Below, piece after piece: positions 41,475 through 48,562 of a stretch of 64,000 nt of DNA. The position numbers were made by a program, and so were the translations under genes. The DNA lies in assembly GCA_036276735.1 (NCBI GenBank), contig DASUOH010000037.1:1-64000 (forward strand), read 5' to 3'. Origin of the DNA: VRUE01 sp036276735. GTDB lineage: Bacteria > Actinomycetota > Thermoleophilia > Solirubrobacterales > 70-9. Position 1 is the first letter of the stretch; every line of letters starts with the position of its first letter. The notes under the pieces were generated by a model, which worked only from the letters and a program-made list of their open reading frames with translations, was not told where the DNA came from and searched no databases.

Positions 41475-42572
41475 TCAAAGCGCGATCTCGATCGGCCCTT
41501 CGGGAGCGTTGACGCAGGTGCGGATCATCTCGCCCTCGCTTCCGTGGACCTTGCCGGTGCGCACGTCGCGCACCTGGCCATTGCAAAGCTTTCCGACGCA
41601 GGTGTGGCAGATGCCCATGCGGCAGCCGAATGGGAGCGTGGCACCGGCCTCCTCGCCGCCAACCAAGATCGGCGTGCCGCTGTCGCAGCTCGCCTCCACC
41701 TCGCTTTTGAGGAAGCGGACCAGACCGCCGTCCCCCAACCCCGGCTCACCCCCGATCACCGGCTGGAAGCGCTCCAGGTGGAGCAGCTCGCGGTCGCCGT
41801 CGCTCTCCCAGCGAGCGCACATCGCGTCGAGCATCGCCGCCGGGCCCGAGATGAAGGCGTGGCGCTCGCGCCAGTCGGGGCAGATCCGGTCGAGATCCCC
41901 CGGGCCGAGCCGCCCCTCCCTGCCGGTGATCTGCAGGTGGAGCCGATAGCCCGGCTCGCGGTCGTCGATCTCTCCCAGCAGCTCGGCGAAGATCACCCCG
42001 TCCTCGTCGCGGGCGGAATGCAGGTGGACGACGTCCTCGACCGCGTCGTCGCTGTGCAGGCTGCGCAACATGCTCATGATCGGCGTGATCCCGCTGCCGG
42101 CGCTGATGAAGAGGACCTTCCCAGGAGGCGGGTCTGGCAAAACGAAGGTCCCTTCGACCCCGCCGAGCCGGACCACGTCGCCGGGTCGGGCACGGTGGAC
42201 GAGGTAGGGCGAGACCTTGCCGGTGTCGACCAGCTTCGGCGTGATGCTGATGCAACCGTCCGGGCGGTTCGGCTCGGAGGTGAGCGAGTAGGCGCGCCAA
42301 TGGTGGACGCCGTCGACGACGACGCCGATCCGCAGGTACTGACCGGGCCGGTGACCCTCCCACTCGAACCCGGGGCGGATCAGGACGGTGACGGCGTCCG
42401 GCGTCTCGCGGTCGATCCGCTCGATCCGCCCGCGCAGCTCGCGGGTCGACCAGAGCGGGTTGATCAGTTCGAGGTAGTCGTCGGGGAGGAGCGGGGTGAA
42501 GAGCGAGCGAACCGCGTGGAGCGCTTTGCGTCGAGCGGGGTGGACCTTCGGGGTTGCTCCACGCTCAGCCAT
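41475..42572 (-). CDS. flavin oxidoreductase with C-terminal 2Fe-2S domain (desaturase partner)
   Basis: A 365-residue electron-transfer protein. An N-terminal FAD domain (GQYLRIGVVV, HWRAYSLTSEP), an NAD(P)-binding domain (FISAGSGITPIMSMLR) and a C-terminal plant-type ferredoxin with CRMGICHTCVGKLC are present. It resembles Rv3230c, the reductase of the DesA3 desaturase, and is first in the operon, 17 bases before the desaturase. Start ATG 42572. Divergent from bioA, with a palindrome in the gap. Confidence 0.92.
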   Translation of the reverse strand: MAERGATPKVHPARRKALHAVRSLFTPLLPDDYLELINPLWSTRELRGRIERIDRETPDAVTVLIRPGFEWEGHRPGQYLRIGVVVDGVHHWRAYSLTSEPNRPDGCISITPKLVDTGKVSPYLVHRARPGDVVRLGGVEGTFVLPDPPPGKVLFISAGSGITPIMSMLRSLHSDDAVEDVVHLHSARDEDGVIFAELLGEIDDREPGYRLHLQITGREGRLGPGDLDRICPDWRERHAFISGPAAMLDAMCARWESDGDRELLHLERFQPVIGGEPGLGDGGLVRFLKSEVEASCDSGTPILVGGEEAGATLPFGCRMGICHTCVGKLCNGQVRDVRTGKVHGSEGEMIRTCVNAPEGPIEIAL

Positions 42573-42586
42573 CGAACGATGATTGC

Positions 42587-42604
42587 ACCTTTCCGTGTAA
42601 AGGT
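42587..42604. promoter_or_regulatory. inverted repeat between desaturase operon and bioA
   Basis: ACCTTT and AAAGGT flank CCGTGT, giving a perfect 6-6-6 inverted repeat in the divergent promoter region. It is a candidate operator for the reductase-desaturase operon, for bioA, or both. Confidence 0.5.
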
Positions 42605-42655
42605 CGTGTGCGAAGGCGCACGTTGCCGCCGTCCCGAGGTCTAGGGTCGGTGGCG

Positions 42656-43981
42656 GTGCTGCCGGACCCCATCCAGCTCGACCGCGATCATCTCTGGCAC
42701 CCGTTCACCCAGCAGCGAGGCTGGGTCGAGGAAGAGCCCTTGATGATCGTGGGGGCGGATGGCGCACAGCTGATCGACAGCGAGGGGCGGCACTACCTCG
42801 ACGGGGTCTCGTCGCTGTGGTGCAACGTCCACGGCCATCGCCACGCGGGCATCGACGCCGCGGTGAGCGAGCAGCTCGAACGGGTCGCTCACTCGACCAT
42901 GCTCGGCCTCTCGCACCCGGGGGCCGCCGAACTCGCCGCGCGCCTCGTAGAGCTGGTCCCGCCGGGGCTCTCGCGCGTCTTCTATTCGGAGTCCGGCTCG
43001 ACGGCGACCGAGATCGCGCTGAAGATGGCCTTCCAGTACCAGCAGCAGCGGGGCGGCCAACACACGCGGCGCACCTCGTTCGTCCACCTGCGCGACTCCT
43101 ACCACGGCGACACGATCGGCTCGGTCTCGGTTGGCGGCATCGGCCTCTTCCACGCCACCTACCGGCCGTTGCTGTTCGAGACGTACGCGGCTGAGCCGGG
43201 CGACGCTGCCGACCTCGAGCGCATCCTTGCCAGGCACGAAGAGGAGATCGCCGCGGTGATAGTCGAGCCGCTGGTCCAGGGTGCGGCCGGGATGCTCGTC
43301 CATCCCCCCGGCTACCTGAGGGCAGTCCGCGAGCTCTGCGACCGCTTCGGCGTGCTGCTGATCTGCGACGAGGTGGCGACCGGCTTCGGTCGCACCGGCA
43401 CGATGTTCGCCTGCGAGCAGGAGGGCGTCTCCCCCGACCTGCTCTGCCTCGCCAAGGGGTTGACCGGCGGCTACCTACCGCTGGCCGCGACCCTGGCGAG
43501 CGAGCGAATCTACGAGGGGTTCGTCGGGGAGCCGCAGGAGTACCGCACCTTCTTCCACGGACACACCTACACCGGCAACCCGCTCGCCTGTGCCGCCGCG
43601 ATCGCCTCACTCGACGCCTTCGAGCAAGAGCGGACGCTGCTGCGGCTCCAGCCGAAGATCCACCTGCTCGACCGGCTGCTCGCCGGCGTCGCCGCGATGC
43701 CCGAGGTCGCCGAGGTCCGCCACCGCGGCTTCATGGTCGGCATCGACCTCGGCGAGCACGACCCGGCGCTGCGGCTCGGCCACCAGGTCACGGTCGAGGC
43801 CCGCCAGCGCGGCGCGATCATTCGCCCGCTCGGCGACGTCGTCGTCCTGATGCCGCCGCTCTCGATCTCCGAGGCGGAGCTGCGCCGGCTGGTCGCCATC
43901 ACCGCCGCGTCGATCGAGGCGGCCTCGGCGCGGGTTTACGGCGCAACGCCCGGCGACGCCGAGCTCTCGCGCGCCGCCTGA
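42656..43981 (+). CDS. bioA: adenosylmethionine-8-amino-7-oxononanoate aminotransferase
   Basis: About 441 residues. BioA transaminates 8-amino-7-oxononanoate using SAM. LDRDHLWHPFTQQRGW is the BioA-specific start, DGVSSLWCNVHGH follows, and the PLP lysine is Lys267 in LCLAKGLTGGYLPLA. GTG 42656 was chosen because TAGGGT lies eight bases upstream and the protein family begins here. It is separated from bioBFD by two minus-strand desaturase genes, so the biotin pathway is split into two transcripts. All four enzymes from pimeloyl precursor to biotin are in the window. Confidence 0.94.
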   Translation: MLPDPIQLDRDHLWHPFTQQRGWVEEEPLMIVGADGAQLIDSEGRHYLDGVSSLWCNVHGHRHAGIDAAVSEQLERVAHSTMLGLSHPGAAELAARLVELVPPGLSRVFYSESGSTATEIALKMAFQYQQQRGGQHTRRTSFVHLRDSYHGDTIGSVSVGGIGLFHATYRPLLFETYAAEPGDAADLERILARHEEEIAAVIVEPLVQGAAGMLVHPPGYLRAVRELCDRFGVLLICDEVATGFGRTGTMFACEQEGVSPDLLCLAKGLTGGYLPLAATLASERIYEGFVGEPQEYRTFFHGHTYTGNPLACAAAIASLDAFEQERTLLRLQPKIHLLDRLLAGVAAMPEVAEVRHRGFMVGIDLGEHDPALRLGHQVTVEARQRGAIIRPLGDVVVLMPPLSISEAELRRLVAITAASIEAASARVYGATPGDAELSRAA

Positions 43982-44005
43982 GCGGCGTTCCCGCGCAGAG
44001 ACTCG

Positions 44006-44296
44006 TCAGGCGGCAGCGCGGACGCCGACCTCGACCGTGACCTCGCGGTCGGGCGCAGCGATCGCAGCGCGAGCCGTGGCGATCAGCGCCTCCGCGTCGA
44101 GGTCGAACCTGTCGGCCGCGGCGCGAAGTGGCTCATCGATGCCCAGGTCCGGATAGAGCAGCTCGACGTTGGCCGGCTCACCGTCTGCAAAGGACACGTT
44201 GACCGTGGACGTGACCTCCTCGCTGCCTTCCCAATGGCGCCGAGAAACCAGGTCAATCGACAAGGCGTTGGCTTTGCTGTCGTAGACGGCTTTCAT
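44006..44296 (-). CDS. DUF2283-like protein, possible antitoxin
   Basis: A 96-residue protein beginning MKAVYDSKANALSIDLV, a DUF2283-type beta-rich start, followed by NVELLYPDLGIDEPL. The ATG overlaps the stop of the DUF4258-like gene by four bases. DUF4258 proteins are toxin-like (RelE/HigB relatives) and DUF2283 proteins often follow them, so this is probably the antitoxin half. The order toxin-first is as in HigBA. Confidence is moderate because both are small families with few fixed residues. Confidence 0.7.
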   Translation of the reverse strand: MKAVYDSKANALSIDLVSRRHWEGSEEVTSTVNVSFADGEPANVELLYPDLGIDEPLRAAADRFDLDAEALIATARAAIAAPDREVTVEVGVRAAA

Positions 44297-44514
44297 CGGG
44301 GCGTCCTCCTGACGATCACAGTAATGACATAGCCGGGATCGTCAAGGGCAAGCACAACCTCGATGTGGCGCCCTGCGAGATCGTGGCCGACCGCGATCGG
44401 ATTGCCCGCCTCGTCCCAGCGACGACGCAGCGGCGCGCGGACGATGGCCTTGATGAGATCGAATCCAAGCCCTTCCTTCCGCATCCGGTTCTTCGCGTGG
44501 TGGCTGAAGCGCAC
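44293..44514 (-). CDS. DUF4258-like protein, possible toxin
   Basis: About 73 residues from GTG 44514: VRFSHHAKNRMRKEGLGFDL, then VGHDLAGRHIEVVLALDD and VITVIVRRTPR. The His-x-x-x-Arg-Met helix and the C-terminal strands match DUF4258, a family related to RelE-type mRNA interferases. It is translationally coupled to the DUF2283-like gene. The start codon is uncertain because the frame continues upstream into the divergent sigma factor gene region. Confidence 0.65.
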   Translation of the reverse strand: MRFSHHAKNRMRKEGLGFDLIKAIVRAPLRRRWDEAGNPIAVGHDLAGRHIEVVLALDDPGYVITVIVRRTPR

Positions 44515-44564
44515 GCGAACGCAAGGGCCACGCCAGCGGTTCTCTCCCCCCTTAGGGTCGATTT

Positions 44565-45131
44565 GTGACGGAACCTCCGCCCGCCCGTAGTAGGGACGTG
44601 CGCCAGGCGCTTGCCACGCAGGTCGAAGAGCGCGAGGACGCAAGGCTGTCCTTCGACGACCTCTACCGGCGCAGCCGCGACGACGTCTACGCCTACGTCG
44701 CCAGCCTGCTGCGCGACGCCTCGGCCGCCGAGGAGGTGACCGCGACGGCGTTCGAGCGCGCCTACCGCAAGCGCGATCGCTTCGATCCGCGCCGCGGCGG
44801 TCCACGCGGCTGGCTGTTCGGGATCGCGCGCAACGCCGCACTCGACGAGCTACGCCGCCGAGGCAAGCACGGCGCCCTCGGCACCGAGCCGATCGACGAG
44901 CTCGCCGCGGTCGGCACGGACAGCGTCGAGCGCAGCGAGCGCCGCCTGCTGCTGGCGGCAGCGCTGGAGACGCTGGCGCCGCGCGAGCGTGAGCTGGTGG
45001 CGCTGAAGTTCTTCGCCGGGCTGAGCAATGCCGAGGTCGGCCGCGTCGTCGGCATCAGCGAGTCGAACGCCGGCACGAAGCTGCACAGAATCGTCGCCAA
45101 GTTGAGGGAGGCATGCGATGGAGCCGCGTAG
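44565..45131 (+). CDS. ECF RNA polymerase sigma factor
   Basis: A 188-residue sigma-70 factor of the ECF group. Region 2 (FDDLYRRSRDDVYAYVASLL, then TAFERAYRKRDRFDPRRGGPRGWLFGIARN) and region 4 (LETLAPRERELVALKFFAGL, then NAEVGRVVGISESNAGTKLH) are complete. GTG 44565 has TAGGGT six bases upstream. Its 3' end overlaps a DUF4349 membrane protein by 14 bases, which may be the anti-sigma factor or a target. Confidence 0.9.
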   Translation: MTEPPPARSRDVRQALATQVEEREDARLSFDDLYRRSRDDVYAYVASLLRDASAAEEVTATAFERAYRKRDRFDPRRGGPRGWLFGIARNAALDELRRRGKHGALGTEPIDELAAVGTDSVERSERRLLLAAALETLAPRERELVALKFFAGLSNAEVGRVVGISESNAGTKLHRIVAKLREACDGAA

Positions 45132-46251
45132 GAGCGACACCGACCTGGCGACTGAGCTGCGGGCTTTGCGCCCCACCCCTCGCCCCGGGTTCACCGCGGA
45201 GCTGGACGCCCGCGCCGCCGCCGGCTTTCCCTTCGAGCGGGAGGCCGGCGAGAGCGCGTTCGGCCGCGCCACGGCTTGGCTGCAACCGGCGGGACGGCGG
45301 CTGCCGGCACTTGCCGGCGCCGTCGGGACGATCGCAATCGCTGTTGCCACGGCGGCCATCGCACTCTCCGAGCAGACGACGGTAGGGCCGCCGGAGGCGG
45401 ATCGCCTCTCCGCATCCCCGCATCGCCTCGAGCGGGCGGCGAAACGGCCACCGGTGCAGTTCTCGGCTCGACCGCCGATGGCGAAAGCGCCGGGTGGGGG
45501 GGCGGGGCTGCAGGGGGGCCGAGCAGCCGCCGCGGAGGGGCTCGCGCCCGCGGGTCCCTTGCTCACGCCGGCCTCGGGCCGCGACGTCGAACGCTCTGCC
45601 AGCATCGTCTTGGCCGCCGAGGACTCACAGATCAGGACGATCGCCACTCGTGTCTTCGAGACCGTGCGTAGTTACGACGGCATCGTCCTGCGCTCGTCGA
45701 TCTCCGCGGGTGAGGGAGCAACGAACGGCGGCGCGGTCTTCGACCTTCTGATCCCAGGCGGAAAGCTGGGCGGCGCGATGGCCGCCTTCTCGGAGATCGC
45801 CGACGTGCGATCGCGACGCGACGCGACCAGCGATGTGACGCGAGTGACGACCGGCCTGGAGGAGCGCCTGCGCGACAGCCGAGCCCGCATCGAGAGCCTC
45901 CTCGCCGAGTTGGCCGACGCCCCTGACGAAGCACAGCGCGAGGCGCTCGAACGCGAGCTGCGCTGGGAGCGGCGCCAGGCCGCCGGGCTGCGCTCCAGCC
46001 TGCGGACGATGCAGCGCCGGGTCAGTCTCTCGCGGGTGTCCCTGCGAATCGTCGGCGGGGCCGGGGCGAGTACCGACGGCCATTGGGGCGTCGCGGATGC
46101 TTTCGACGACGCCGGGCGCATCCTCGGGATCGCCGCCGGGGTCGCCGTGATCGGCCTCGCCGTGCTCGGGCCCCTGGCGCTGCTCCTAGTCCTCGCCTGG
46201 CTCGCCACGCGACGATGGGCCAAGCGCAGCCGAGAGCACGCTCTCGACTGA
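45118..46251 (+). CDS. DUF4349 membrane protein, possible anti-sigma partner
   Basis: A 377-residue protein with a cytoplasmic-like N-terminus (LATELRALRPTPRPGFTAEL), one membrane helix near 65-83, a low-complexity Gly/Ala/Pro region, a DUF4349 domain (RSASIVLAAEDSQIRTIATR, then a long coiled coil RARIESLLAELADAPDEAQR), and a C-terminal membrane helix (about 340-368). The start RPTPRPGFTAELDARAA resembles other sigma-linked membrane proteins. Overlap with the ECF sigma gene supports a regulatory pair. Confidence 0.82.
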   Translation: MEPRRSDTDLATELRALRPTPRPGFTAELDARAAAGFPFEREAGESAFGRATAWLQPAGRRLPALAGAVGTIAIAVATAAIALSEQTTVGPPEADRLSASPHRLERAAKRPPVQFSARPPMAKAPGGGAGLQGGRAAAAEGLAPAGPLLTPASGRDVERSASIVLAAEDSQIRTIATRVFETVRSYDGIVLRSSISAGEGATNGGAVFDLLIPGGKLGGAMAAFSEIADVRSRRDATSDVTRVTTGLEERLRDSRARIESLLAELADAPDEAQREALERELRWERRQAAGLRSSLRTMQRRVSLSRVSLRIVGGAGASTDGHWGVADAFDDAGRILGIAAGVAVIGLAVLGPLALLLVLAWLATRRWAKRSREHALD

Positions 46252-46292
46252 AGCGGCCACCGATCGGCCGCGCAGCCGGGTACGGTGGCCGC

Positions 46293-46934
46293 ATGACCGA
46301 GCGCAAGCTGGGACCCGCGGAGGCGGCGAACCTCGGTGAGCCGAGCGAGCCACGGCCGGCAGCTTCAGTGGTGCTGCTGCGGCGCGGCGGCAAGCACGGC
46401 GATCGGGCGCTCGAAGTGCTTCTCCTCAAGCGCACCGAGAAGGCGAGGTTCATGCCGGGTGTTTGGGTCTTCCCCGGCGGTGGCATTGACGAGTGCGACG
46501 GCGAGGGTGAGGCCGCCTACCGCGCCTGCGCGCTGCGGGAGCTGCGCGAGGAGGCGGGGATCGAGCTGCCGCGGGGCGAGGAGCTGGTCCTCTTCTCGCG
46601 CTGGATCACCCCCGAGGTCATCTCGCGGCGCTTCGATGCCTGGTTCTTCCTGGCACTGGCGCCGGCCCACGCGCCGCCCCAGCCCGACGGCGTCGAGACC
46701 GTCGAGGCCGCCTGGTTCGAGCCGGCCGCCGCGCTCGAGGCCCAGGCCGCCGGCGATCTCGTCCTCGCCTTCCCGACCGTCCACCAGCTCGAGGCCCTGA
46801 GCGAGTTCCGCACCTCAGAGGAGGCGCTGCGCGCCTATCGAGAGCGCGCCGTCGCGCCGATCCTCCCCAAGGTGGTCGGCACCGAGGAGGACCACCGCGT
46901 CGTTCTGCCCGGCGACCCGGATTACCCAGCCTGA
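46293..46934 (+). CDS. Nudix hydrolase
   Basis: About 213 residues from ATG 46293, which has TACGGT six bases upstream. The Nudix helix is ALRELREEAGIEL, preceded by WVFPGGGIDECD, with a longer than usual spacing between the glycine part and the helix. PLP/CoA-type or nucleoside-diphosphate-type substrates cannot be separated. The 3' end overlaps the convergent DUF3137-like gene by 13 bases. Confidence 0.87.
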   Translation: MTERKLGPAEAANLGEPSEPRPAASVVLLRRGGKHGDRALEVLLLKRTEKARFMPGVWVFPGGGIDECDGEGEAAYRACALRELREEAGIELPRGEELVLFSRWITPEVISRRFDAWFFLALAPAHAPPQPDGVETVEAAWFEPAAALEAQAAGDLVLAFPTVHQLEALSEFRTSEEALRAYRERAVAPILPKVVGTEEDHRVVLPGDPDYPA

Positions 46935-47605
46935 GCCTGGCCCGGAAACAGCGCCAGGCCGGCGTGCCAGGGACCGGGCGGGTAGGTGTGCACACCGCTC
47001 TCGTCCATCTCCCCCTGCAGCCGCTCGAATAGGTTGCCGGCGTTCTTCAGCGCCTCCCGCAGCTCCGCCTCGCTGCGCTCGCGCAGCTGCCAGAGGAACC
47101 AGAGCTGGCGGTCGTTGACGCCGAAGTCGACCTCGCCGCTCATCGTCGTCGTCCAGCTGAGGAAGCCGGGACTGAACAGCTCGCGCAGCTGGACGGCGTC
47201 GTAGTCGCGGGTCACCGTCGCCTGGAAGCGGCGGTTGAACTCGATCGACTCGAACTCGACCTTGCGCGCCAGCCGCTGCGTCACCCGCTCGCGGCCCTCG
47301 ATTGACTCGACGTTGAAGGCCGGCACCACCTTGGCCAGGTCAGGCATGTGCGCCTTGGCGAGCAGGGCGCCGGGCAGGATTGCCTTGGCGAGAAAGCCGC
47401 CGGCCTCGCGCTCGTCGGCGTCGCAGCATGCCCCCCAGAAGCCTTCGGCGAGCTCGCCCGTCAGTCGGTTGGTGCCGCCGACGCAGAGCGCCACCGGGCC
47501 GTCTTTCGGGTTGATCCCCCCGACCGGCTCATAGGTCAATCCATTGCGCTCGCCGTAGCGGCGCACGGTCTCGGCCCATTCCTGCGCTTCGCCCCTCGCG
47601 CTCAT
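46922..47605 (-). CDS. DUF3137-like protein next to lemA
   Basis: A 227-residue protein with no membrane helix. The segment KVEFESIEFNRRFQATVTRD and LRELFSPGFLSWTT are like the DUF3137 pattern, and DUF3137 proteins are often neighbours of LemA. TAGGAT lies six bases before the ATG. The divergent lemA gene also has TAGGAT six bases before its GTG, the two boxes forming one inverted repeat. Function is unknown. Confidence 0.65.
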   Translation of the reverse strand: MSARGEAQEWAETVRRYGERNGLTYEPVGGINPKDGPVALCVGGTNRLTGELAEGFWGACCDADEREAGGFLAKAILPGALLAKAHMPDLAKVVPAFNVESIEGRERVTQRLARKVEFESIEFNRRFQATVTRDYDAVQLRELFSPGFLSWTTTMSGEVDFGVNDRQLWFLWQLRERSEAELREALKNAGNLFERLQGEMDESGVHTYPPGPWHAGLALFPGQAQAG

Positions 47606-47611
47606 GCCGCG

Positions 47612-47629
47612 ATCCTAGGCAGGTAGGAT
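47612..47629. promoter_or_regulatory. face-to-face -10 boxes of lemA and its neighbour
   Basis: ATCCTA (47612-47617) and TAGGAT (47624-47629) are separated by six bases and form an inverted repeat. Each box lies six bases from the start codon of the gene it serves, so both promoters are packed into 30 bases and polymerases should exclude each other. Confidence 0.6.
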
Positions 47630-47635
47630 GGTCGC

Positions 47636-48202
47636 GTGACCATCGCCATCATCGTGGTCGTCGCGATCATCGTCATCGCGGTCCTCTACTTCATCGGCAA
47701 GCGCAACTCGATCATCGCCGCGCGCAACCGGGTCGACGAGTCGTGGAGCGGGATCGACATCCAGCTGAAGCGCCGCCACGACCTGGTGCCGAACCTGGTC
47801 GAGACCGTCAAGGGCTACGCCTCGCACGAGAGCGAGGTCTTCGAGAAAGCGACGAAAGCGCGGGCGGAAGCGATGTCGGCGCGGAGCGTCGGCGACACCG
47901 CCCAGGCCGAGCAGCAGTTGACCGGCGCCCTTACCGACCTGCGTGCCGTCGCCGAGAACTACCCACAGCTGCGCGCCACCGAGAACTTCCAGCAGCTGAG
48001 CCGCACGCTCAACCAGCTCGAGGACGAAATCCAGGCAGCACGACGCATCTACAACTCCAACGTGCAGGCTTACAACACGGACATCCAGCAGTTCCCCGGC
48101 TCGGTCATCGCCAACAGAGGCGACTTCAAGGAGCGCGAGTTCTTCGAGATCGAAGACGCCTCCCAGCGCGAGCCGGTCGCGGTCAGCTTCGACAAAGACT
48201 GA
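47636..48202 (+). CDS. lemA: LemA family protein
   Basis: A 188-residue LemA protein: one N-terminal membrane helix (2-22, IAIIVVVAIIVIAVLYFIG) and a helical bundle with RNRVDESWSGIDIQLKRRHD, LVPNLVETVKGYA and YNSNVQAYNTDIQQFP. The protein is envelope-associated; its role is not established. GTG start, leaderless. A rubredoxin gene follows after 21 bases. Confidence 0.92.
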   Translation: MTIAIIVVVAIIVIAVLYFIGKRNSIIAARNRVDESWSGIDIQLKRRHDLVPNLVETVKGYASHESEVFEKATKARAEAMSARSVGDTAQAEQQLTGALTDLRAVAENYPQLRATENFQQLSRTLNQLEDEIQAARRIYNSNVQAYNTDIQQFPGSVIANRGDFKEREFFEIEDASQREPVAVSFDKD

Positions 48203-48223
48203 CTGGGCATAGACTTTTTAACC

Positions 48224-48415
48224 ATGGAGGCGACCAAGGAAGCGACCCTGTGGATCTGCGAAAGCTGCGGGTTCATCTACGACCCCGCGGTCGGCGATCC
48301 CGACGGTGGAATCCCGCCCGGAACGGCCTTCGAGGAGATCCCCAAAGACTGGTTCTGCCCGGTCTGCGGAGCGCGGACCAGCGACTTCCGCCCTCTAGAG
48401 CCGGGCGAGGCCTGA
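48224..48415 (+). CDS. rubredoxin
   Basis: A 63-residue rubredoxin with Cys12-x2-Cys15 (WICESCGFIYDP) and Cys45-x2-Cys48 (FCPVCGA), binding one iron. TAGACT lies eight bases before the ATG. It is an electron carrier for oxidases or hydroxylases. The GMC oxidoreductase gene 147 bases downstream carries a ferredoxin-like cysteine motif, so the two may exchange electrons; this is inference from position. Confidence 0.93.
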   Translation: MEATKEATLWICESCGFIYDPAVGDPDGGIPPGTAFEEIPKDWFCPVCGARTSDFRPLEPGEA

Positions 48416-48437
48416 GAGCCGGCCTGGGCAGGGCCTT

Positions 48438-48507
48438 CCGCTTAACTTTTTCCGAAGACCCATCCCGGCTGTTCGCCAGCGGAGGCGCGGAAAAAGTACA
48501 AGACGCT
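48438..48507. repeat. 70 bp palindromic repeat, copy 1
   Basis: The arms CTTAACTTTTTCCG and CGGAAAAAGTACAAG pair around a GC-rich loop. The element recurs, inverted and of identical length, at 50247-50316, so the two copies bracket the GMC oxidoreductase gene. It follows the rubredoxin stop by 22 bases and might also act as a terminator. Confidence 0.7.
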
Positions 48508-48562
48508 CCAGGCCCCACCCAGGCCGTCGCCCGAGCGCAACCGAGCATCTAGGCTTACTCAG

